Of a stretch of DNA of 64,000 nt, positions 59,885 to 64,000 are shown piece after piece. A program made the translations under genes and the position numbers. Origin of the DNA: Combretum micranthum (lineage: Eukaryota > Streptophyta > Magnoliopsida > Myrtales > Combretaceae); assembly GCA_024138025.1 (NCBI GenBank), contig JAMXBD010002828.1, positions 95,057 through 159,056 on the forward strand. Direction: 5' to 3'. The stretch's first letter is position 1. Each line of letters starts with the position of its first letter. Under the pieces are notes generated by a model. That model made no database searches. It was not told the origin of the DNA and saw nothing but the letters and a program-made list of their open reading frames with translations.

Positions 59885-62800
59885 GAACATATTTGATAAA
59901 TACTTTGAGTATATAGATAAGCTCACTTTATATGCAAAATTTCTAATGGTAGTGTCTCAACAATTTATTTCATAAAACAATTCTTTTTAAAGTGTTAAAA
60001 CTTATATTGATAAATTCCTTTTCAAGTATTTGGAAGAAACTTTATATTTTCATTATAAATGAGTATATTCTTATTTTATTTCTTCATTCCTTTTTCCAAA
60101 ACAAGTGAATTTTCCTTTAACCTTAGTCTTTCATAAATTTCACTTCTAGTGATAAAAGATCAATTTTATCAAAAAGTATATTAGGTTATTGAAAACCTTT
60201 TTATAATTTTGTATTTAGGATGGTTTTAGAAAAAGAATCTTGTCTTCTTATATTTATTTCTAAAATATAAGTTTTTGCTTTCTAAAACTTGTTCTTTTAT
60301 TTCTTTTGAATAGAATCCTCTTTATTGATAAAATCCATTATTGTTAATCTTACTTTATTTATATTCTTTTGAAAATAAGTTCCTTTTTTTTAGAAATTTG
60401 AAAATCATTATTTTTCCTAAGTGGGTTCATAACTTTATGTGTTGATTTTTATCTTAACTTTGAAAACTAGTTTGTTTTCTTAGTTTTATTATGAAGTTTA
60501 AAAAGAGTTTAAATCTTAAGTTTTTTTGTAAAAACTTTTAATATTAATAAATTTTTACTAAAGCTTAGGTTAACATAATATGCAAAGAAAATATTTATTT
60601 CTTATATTTCCTTGGTAATCTATCTTTGTTATTTAAGAAAACGTTGAGAAAACTCTATGTCTATGTTGTTGATAATAACTTCGCAATTTTGTGATAAATC
60701 ATATAATCGAAAATCTAGCTTTGAGTTCATTTAGTAAAGTAAAATTCTAATTTCAGATTAGTTGAGATATTAACATTATGTAGATGCAAGTATCATGAGC
60801 ATATAAAGTAATAAGAACATAAAAAAATACTAGAAATAAATAATGAGCAAGAAAATAAAATATCAAGTATTGGGAACCTTAGCTTCATTAAGGTATCACG
60901 GGACTAAGAATGGACTAGTCCCAAAAGATTTAAAGAAAATAAATAAAAGATTGTTTTGACTTGATATGGACAAGTCTAAGACTAGAAAGACTAGTCTTAA
61001 TAACAACATGAAATAAATAAATTGCATAACTTGAAAGTAAATAAATAACAAATGAGCTTATATGCTCTAAATAAATATATACATAATATACATAATACTA
61101 TATATAAGTTAGATTAGAAGCAAATAATAACAATAATAATAACAACATAATAAAATAGAAAGCTTATGTACAAGAACAAAACATGAACATGTTGTTGCTT
61201 TTACTACTCATATGAGTTTCAAAACAACACCATAGTCATGTTAAGTTACATGACATGAGTGAATAATAGTTAGTAGAAATCTTTACCTAAAGTGTGTAAG
61301 GGGTATGAAGATCGTAGATAAAATGGGTATTATGGGAGTAGTGATATGTGATAGATAGTTTATGTATAAGGAATGGTTTTTGTGAGGAATTGATTTAAGA
61401 GAGTTTTGGTAGAGAGAATACTTGAAGAGAAGATTTGTGGAGAAATTTTGAGAGAGTTTTGGTAGAGAAATGAATTGTGTGAAAGAATGAAAGAGGAAGG
61501 GGTATTTATAGAATTTTTGGAGTGAATTTTAGATGTAATAAAATAAATTGAAAAAGAAAAATAATTGAGAGGGAGAGAGAGGCTAGTAGCGCCGGCCATG
61601 AAGATGGGGAGGAGAGAGTGAGTTGATTTTTGAGTGAATTTTGTAAGAAAATAATTAATATGTAAGGTATGATTTGATATAAGGTGTATTGGAAATATAA
61701 AAAATAAGAAAATAGGTATGTAGGTAGTAAGAAATAGGTGTAAAAAAAAGTAGAGATAGTGAAATAGTAATAAATAGTAGAAAAGTACTATGAATAGTAA
61801 CTAGACAATTAAAGTACCGGTAGTAATAAAAATACGCGTAATAATGCGATATCTGTAATTTTTAGCTACCGAAAAATTCTAAAACTGCTATTTTTGGAAT
61901 CCTTGTATTTTTGCAAGTCTATTGGGATAAACGGAATATTTTTAATATTTCGAGCTCCAAGACACGATTTTCGAGAACTAATCCTGTTTGAGTCCGAAGG
62001 ACACTCGAAATTCACGAATCTGATATTTTTATGTTACCCTATATTATTACAAACTATTTTAAGCTATTGGCTTAATTTCGTTTTCTTGGGTTTGAAAACG
62101 CGGGATTGTCGGATCTTAAACACTAGGGTTCGTTATAGGCTTTGTTGACTTTAGGGTTCCAGTTTGACTTCTGGTTTCGTCGAGATATTCGTAAGATCGT
62201 ATAATTTTCGAGTTTTGATCGTTTTATATTTTTAGCTCGACATCTATAGTTTATCTTATTTTATTTGTGATTATTTAATAGTTTTTAGTTCTCGGAATCG
62301 TTTAACCAAGTCTAAGGTTATGAGTTGACTCAGTTTGACTTTTGGTGAAAATTGAAAATTGTGATTCTAAAATTTTACCGAAGGATTTAAGATTTTATCA
62401 ATTCGTTGTTAAGCGGTATTTGGATCTATTGTTTTGATTTGCGTTTTAGGAATTGGGTAGATGATTTGATTAGTGTACGGATGTTGATTAAACCGGTAGT
62501 TGGACTTTATATTATTTCAAGGGTTCTCGTTTTCTCAGGATTGAGAAAACTCGTTTTTGATCTTATTTGGAATTAAGTTTTAACTTGATTCGATTCTTTA
62601 GAGTTTCGTTTCCGGTGTTTTGACTCGGTCTGGAATTTGGTTTTTATCTTGAGTTGATTTTCGGGATTTAAATTTTTGATATTAGACTTCTAGGATTATT
62701 TTTAAGAATTATGAAATTTTTGAGGGTTTACATCCTCTAACTCCTATGACTATCAATCCAAGATGAACTAGAATATCGCCTGACTTTTTTAGCTGGCTTT

Positions 62801-63197
62801 AAAGATTCCTTTGTAACTAACCTTATGTTTAATGGTCTTGTTGTGACTGAAATCTTTTCTTCTCCATTTGATTTGAACAATATTTCCAACTTAAGATTCT
62901 TGCTTGGTACAATCTTTCGGGCTTCAACAGAGTAATGGCATGGTTCGAATAGATTTCAACATCTTTATCTATGTCTACTACTTCTTCCAAATGTATCATA
63001 TGATCTTCTTGTCTTCTTCTTCCAATGTTTATTCTATCTAAAATTCCTACTCTAGAGTTTGTTTCCACAGAATTAGTATTAGGCTTTGAGGATTGTAAAA
63101 TATGAGATTCTCCTGTGAATGGCCTATGCCCATCTAAAAACCTTTCATTTTCTTGCCTATTATACTGTAATAGCCATGCTTTTATTCCCAATATCAT
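57626..63197 (-). pseudogene. Pararetrovirus movement-protein region, split by a 4.4-kb solo LTR
   Basis: The N-terminal portion is open at 62829-63197 (IHLEEVVDIDKDVEIYSN is visible). The remainder resumes at 58335 and is open from 58186 to 57626, with the stretch NNSEISYKLDIKGIIDAM resembling the conserved C-terminal half of caulimovirid 30K-type movement proteins. These proteins modify plasmodesmata for cell-to-cell spread. The solo LTR at 58336-62732 lies inside the domain, and other stops flank the junction. The assignment rests on pattern recognition only. Confidence 0.55.
58336..62732 (-). repeat. Solo LTR of 4.4 kb (family G2) with perfect 5-bp duplication
   Basis: It starts tgtcacacccgagggatacc on + and ends gagggtttaca. 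tcctc is duplicated at 58331-58335 and 62733-62737. No PBS, PPT or coding region lies inside, so it is one LTR left by recombination between the two LTRs of an element. A TATA box (tatttata on +) lies at 61503-61510, and a splice-donor-like ttaggtaaag at 61281-61290 (minus strand). The (TA)n run near 59849-59884 is internal. It is homologous in blocks to 47821-51685. Confidence 0.85.
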
Positions 63198-63203
63198 ATT
63201 ATA

Positions 63204-64000
63204 TATATAAGTGATTATAGTTGCTCATTAAATAAATAAATAACATGTATATATTTGAGTAGTGTAGAATGATTATGTTTGCATTAGTATAATAAATACT
63301 TAATGTTAATTTACATATTGATGTTGTATATGAAATGAGTAATATTAGATATATATATATATCTCAAATATAGTGTAGCAGATTTTTTTTTAGAAAACCA
63401 AAAGCTAAATAAATGCTTTTATTTTACTTAAATTAATAACATTAATTAACTTTAATTAGGAGCTACTTTATGACTTTTGTGGGCTGCCTTAAAAGTCAAT
63501 TTTGGATAAACATTAAGCCAAAAATACCCTATTTTCGTCCAAAATCATACCACCCCCAAAACAACCTCCCAAACAAACCCAAAACCCATTATTTTCTCTC
63601 CCAAAGCCACCCCAACTTCAAGACCAAGATCCACATCCAAATTCTTGCATGTTGGCCACTAAAAGATCATTCTAAAGCCTTGAAAACCAAGCGCAAAGAT
63701 TTGAGGTAAGCATGTGTTCTTGTTTTGAATTTATGCATGTGTGAACTTCTTAATGATAAGGTTGAGCTTGGATTTGTGTTTGATGATTCTTATGTTGTGA
63801 TTGGTGTATGAGAAGTGTTATGGGGATAATGAAGTTAGTATATGTCTAGTTATGAGTTTAGAAGTGTTGAGGAAGGCATATGGTTAATGACTAAGTGTTG
63901 GGTGTAGTGAATTGGGGTTTGAAGTTGTTTGTGATGATTATAGTAATGTTTGATGGATTGAAGTGAGAGTTTGTGTTTATTAGATTGTAGTAAGATCAAA
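63204..64000 (+). repeat. Partial Del/Tekay-like LTR, + orientation, cut by the window edge
   Basis: The block 63470-63520 (gtcaattttggataaacatt with flanking ggctgcc) matches, in reverse complement, the Tekay-like LTR near 36110-36160. Downstream text (gaagtgttatggggataatg, agtttagaagtgttgaggaa) resembles the reverse complement of 35700-35830. A splice-donor-like gaggtaagc lies at 63703-63711. The left border is set by the end of recognisable viral sequence and is approximate. Confidence 0.55.

Larger units (their letters stand above)
55196..63203 (-). mobile_element. Endogenous pararetrovirus (caulimovirid-like) relic, interrupted and truncated
   Basis: Excluding the 4.4-kb solo LTR, about 3.6 kb of viral polyprotein coding remains on the minus strand, in the order movement protein, coat protein, CCHC knuckle, protease start. 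That order and these protein types are caulimovirid, and I would look first at florendo-like or petu-like groups. Reverse transcriptase and RNase H, which should follow the protease, are not seen: the relic ends where LTR G3 abuts it at 55195. Numerous stops and frameshifts make it a fossil with no coding potential. Confidence 0.65.

Noticed and set aside
61894..62148. 84-residue + frame near the end of the solo LTR
   Set aside because: It lies inside a solo LTR with defined borders and shows no domain.

Overview
This window is plant nuclear DNA, most likely from a eudicot. It is AT-rich and packed with transposable elements. The evidence is plant L1-type LINEs with a DUF4283/CCHC ORF1 and a C-terminal RNase H, Ty1-copia and chromovirus-type Ty3-gypsy retrotransposons, clustered fold-back MITEs, and a relic of an endogenous caulimovirid-like pararetrovirus. 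I found no convincing host protein gene, no tRNA or rRNA gene, and no prokaryotic feature. Every coding region I recognise is a broken mobile-element or viral reading frame, so the window reads as a heterochromatic graveyard of nested insertions.

Layout from left to right. A fold-back MITE opens the window (6-408). A full-length but dead LINE lies on the + strand (517-7199, 13-bp target duplication). A second LINE lies on the - strand (8351-14290, perfect 16-bp duplication) and sits inside a fold-back MITE (8067-14369). A gypsy-type LTR on + (14645-15405) is followed by a TG/GA microsatellite and a MITE cluster (15.9-20.4 kb), in which one MITE is nested in another and an array of palindromic boxes lies between MITEs. 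A same-family LTR on - carries a gag relic (about 20770-22154). After 2 kb of featureless AT-rich DNA comes a structurally complete copia element on - (24194-29097, 5-bp duplication, PBS and PPT visible, RT catalytic motif lost).

From about 32.5 to 47 kb an older gypsy LTR is split by a younger 11.9-kb Del/Tekay-like gypsy element on - (33847-45720, LTRs about 2.6 kb). That element carries a further 1.65-kb non-coding insertion in its reverse transcriptase. From 47.8 kb onward there is a long LTR (47821 to about 51685), then another gypsy-type LTR (about 52.7-55195), then the pararetrovirus relic (55.2-63.2 kb, - strand: movement protein, coat protein, zinc knuckle, start of protease). A 4.4-kb solo LTR (58336-62732, TSD tcctc) splits the movement-protein region. 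A Del/Tekay-like LTR in + orientation runs off the right edge.

Nothing here works together as an operon. The order of events can be read from the nesting: MITE before LINE-2, old LTR before Tekay-like element before its RT insert, and pararetrovirus before both flanking LTR insertions. The least explained structure is a set of GC-rich, CCGG/GCCGGC-rich degenerate repeat modules. They sit inside the LTRs of at least two unrelated families and again in a free-standing palindromic island at 30.6 kb.
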